6,465 bases of DNA from Myxococcales bacterium (GTDB lineage: Bacteria; Desulfobacterota_B; Binatia; UBA1149; SPBQ01), in contig SPBQ01000136.1 in assembly GCA_004525875.1 (NCBI GenBank), positions 1 through 6,465 of the forward strand, in the 5' to 3' direction. The position numbers and the translations under genes were made by a program. The notes below the pieces were generated by a model. It saw nothing but the letters and a program-made list of their open reading frames with translations. It had not been told where the DNA came from and searched no databases. Of the stretch, positions 5,767 to 6,465 are shown piece by piece; position 1 is the first letter of the stretch; each line of letters begins with the position of its first letter.

Positions 5767-6465
5767 ATGAAGTTCGCGATCGCCACCTCGTTCAGCGACC
5801 CCGCTCATCTCACCCCCATCGCCCGCGCTGCAGATGAGTGCGGCTGGGATGCGCTCACGTTCTCCGATCACGTCATCCATCCGGAAAGGATGGAATCGAA
5901 GTATCCCTACACCGCCGACGGCGGGACGTACTGGGACGCGGCAAATCCCTGGCCCGATCCCTGGGTGACGATCGGCGCGCTGGCTGCGGTGACCGAGCGC
6001 CTCCGATTCACGACCAACGTCTTCATCCTGCCGGCTCGCAACCCCATCCTCGTGGCGACGGCCGTGCGCACTGCCGCCGTGCTCTCGGGCGATCGCGTGG
6101 CGCTCGGCATCGGTGTCGGGTGGATGAAGGAAGAGTTCGAAGTTGTCGGCCAGGACTTTCATACGCGCGGCAAGCGCACCGACGAGGCGATCGACATCCT
6201 CAGGCTGCTCTGGGGCGGCGGCATGGTCGAGTATCACGGCAAGCACTATGATTTCCCGCGAATGCAGATGAGCCCGGCGCCCGCGCGCATGATTCCGATC
6301 TACGTCGGAGGTCTCTCGGGGGCGGCGCTGCGGCGCGCCGCTCGCTGCGACGGCTGGATCTCCGTGATGCACACGACCGAAGAGATTCGCGAGTACGCCG
6401 GCAAGCTGCAGGCCTTGCGCGTCGAGCAGGACAACACCGACGGGGAGTTCGACGTTCTCGTCTCC
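5767..6465 (+). CDS. LLM-class (luciferase-like) F420/flavin-dependent oxidoreductase, 3'-truncated by window end
   Basis: The first 233 residues of a bacterial luciferase-like TIM-barrel oxidoreductase; the frame is open to the last base. Recognisable family elements are the first strand MKFAIATSF, the LTPIARAADECGWDALTFSDHV helix-strand unit (15-36), PWVTIGALAAVTERLRF (65-81), FILPARNPILVATAVRT (86-102), SGDRVALGIGVGWMKEEFEVVG (107-128), RGKRTDEAIDILRLLW (134-149), PRMQMSPAP (164-172) and IPIYVGGLSGAALRRAAR (176-193). The GIGVGWMKEEFE motif and the segment order match the F420-dependent LLM subfamilies rather than the alkanal monooxygenase itself. The substrate cannot be told from sequence, and these enzymes are numerous in many soil and marine lineages. 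It lies 86 bp after bufC without obvious coupling and is probably not part of the bufferin pathway. The ATG at 5767 fits the start of the domain; no clear ribosome binding site precedes it. Confidence 0.92.
   Translation, partial: MKFAIATSFSDPAHLTPIARAADECGWDALTFSDHVIHPERMESKYPYTADGGTYWDAANPWPDPWVTIGALAAVTERLRFTTNVFILPARNPILVATAVRTAAVLSGDRVALGIGVGWMKEEFEVVGQDFHTRGKRTDEAIDILRLLWGGGMVEYHGKHYDFPRMQMSPAPARMIPIYVGGLSGAALRRAARCDGWISVMHTTEEIREYAGKLQALRVEQDNTDGEFDVLVS

Overview
The window is GC-rich bacterial DNA with strong codon bias. The genes point to a Gram-negative, diderm organism: two exported proteins with Sec signal peptides, a YceI periplasmic protein, a bufferin-type metallophore cassette, and a luciferase-like (F420/flavin) oxidoreductase. 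Cys-rich 'CC' motifs in the left-hand exported protein, together with the LLM-class enzyme, would fit an uncultured deltaproteobacterial or Binatota-like lineage. That placement is only inference, and no rRNA or other marker gene is present.

Left part, minus strand (1-2787): the window opens with a near-perfect 134-bp palindrome that folds the 3' end of a secreted beta-helix-type protein (start 1607) back on itself. It looks like a contig-end fold-back or an inverted duplication. Upstream of that gene, on the same strand, lies a family GH1 beta-glucosidase relic (2787 to 1775). It keeps both catalytic glutamates but has two in-frame internal deletions and a one-base frameshift, so it is a pseudogene unless the assembly is wrong.

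Right part, plus strand (3040-5680): a compact operon starts divergently from the GH1 relic, in the order YceI-family protein, BufA-type Cys-rich exported precursor peptide, BufB (DUF692, multinuclear non-heme iron oxidase, MNIO), BufC (DUF2063). Gaps are 37 bp, 22 bp and a 4-bp GTGA overlap. In described bufferin systems the MNIO (BufB) and its partner (BufC) modify cysteines of BufA, and the product sequesters copper in the periplasm. This is the most interesting system here. It has a YceI protein as leader gene and lacks the DoxX-like BufD often found at the end.

Right edge (5767-6465): the first 233 codons of an LLM-class (luciferase-like) oxidoreductase, cut by the window end and separated from bufC by 86 bp. 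It is probably a separate transcription unit.
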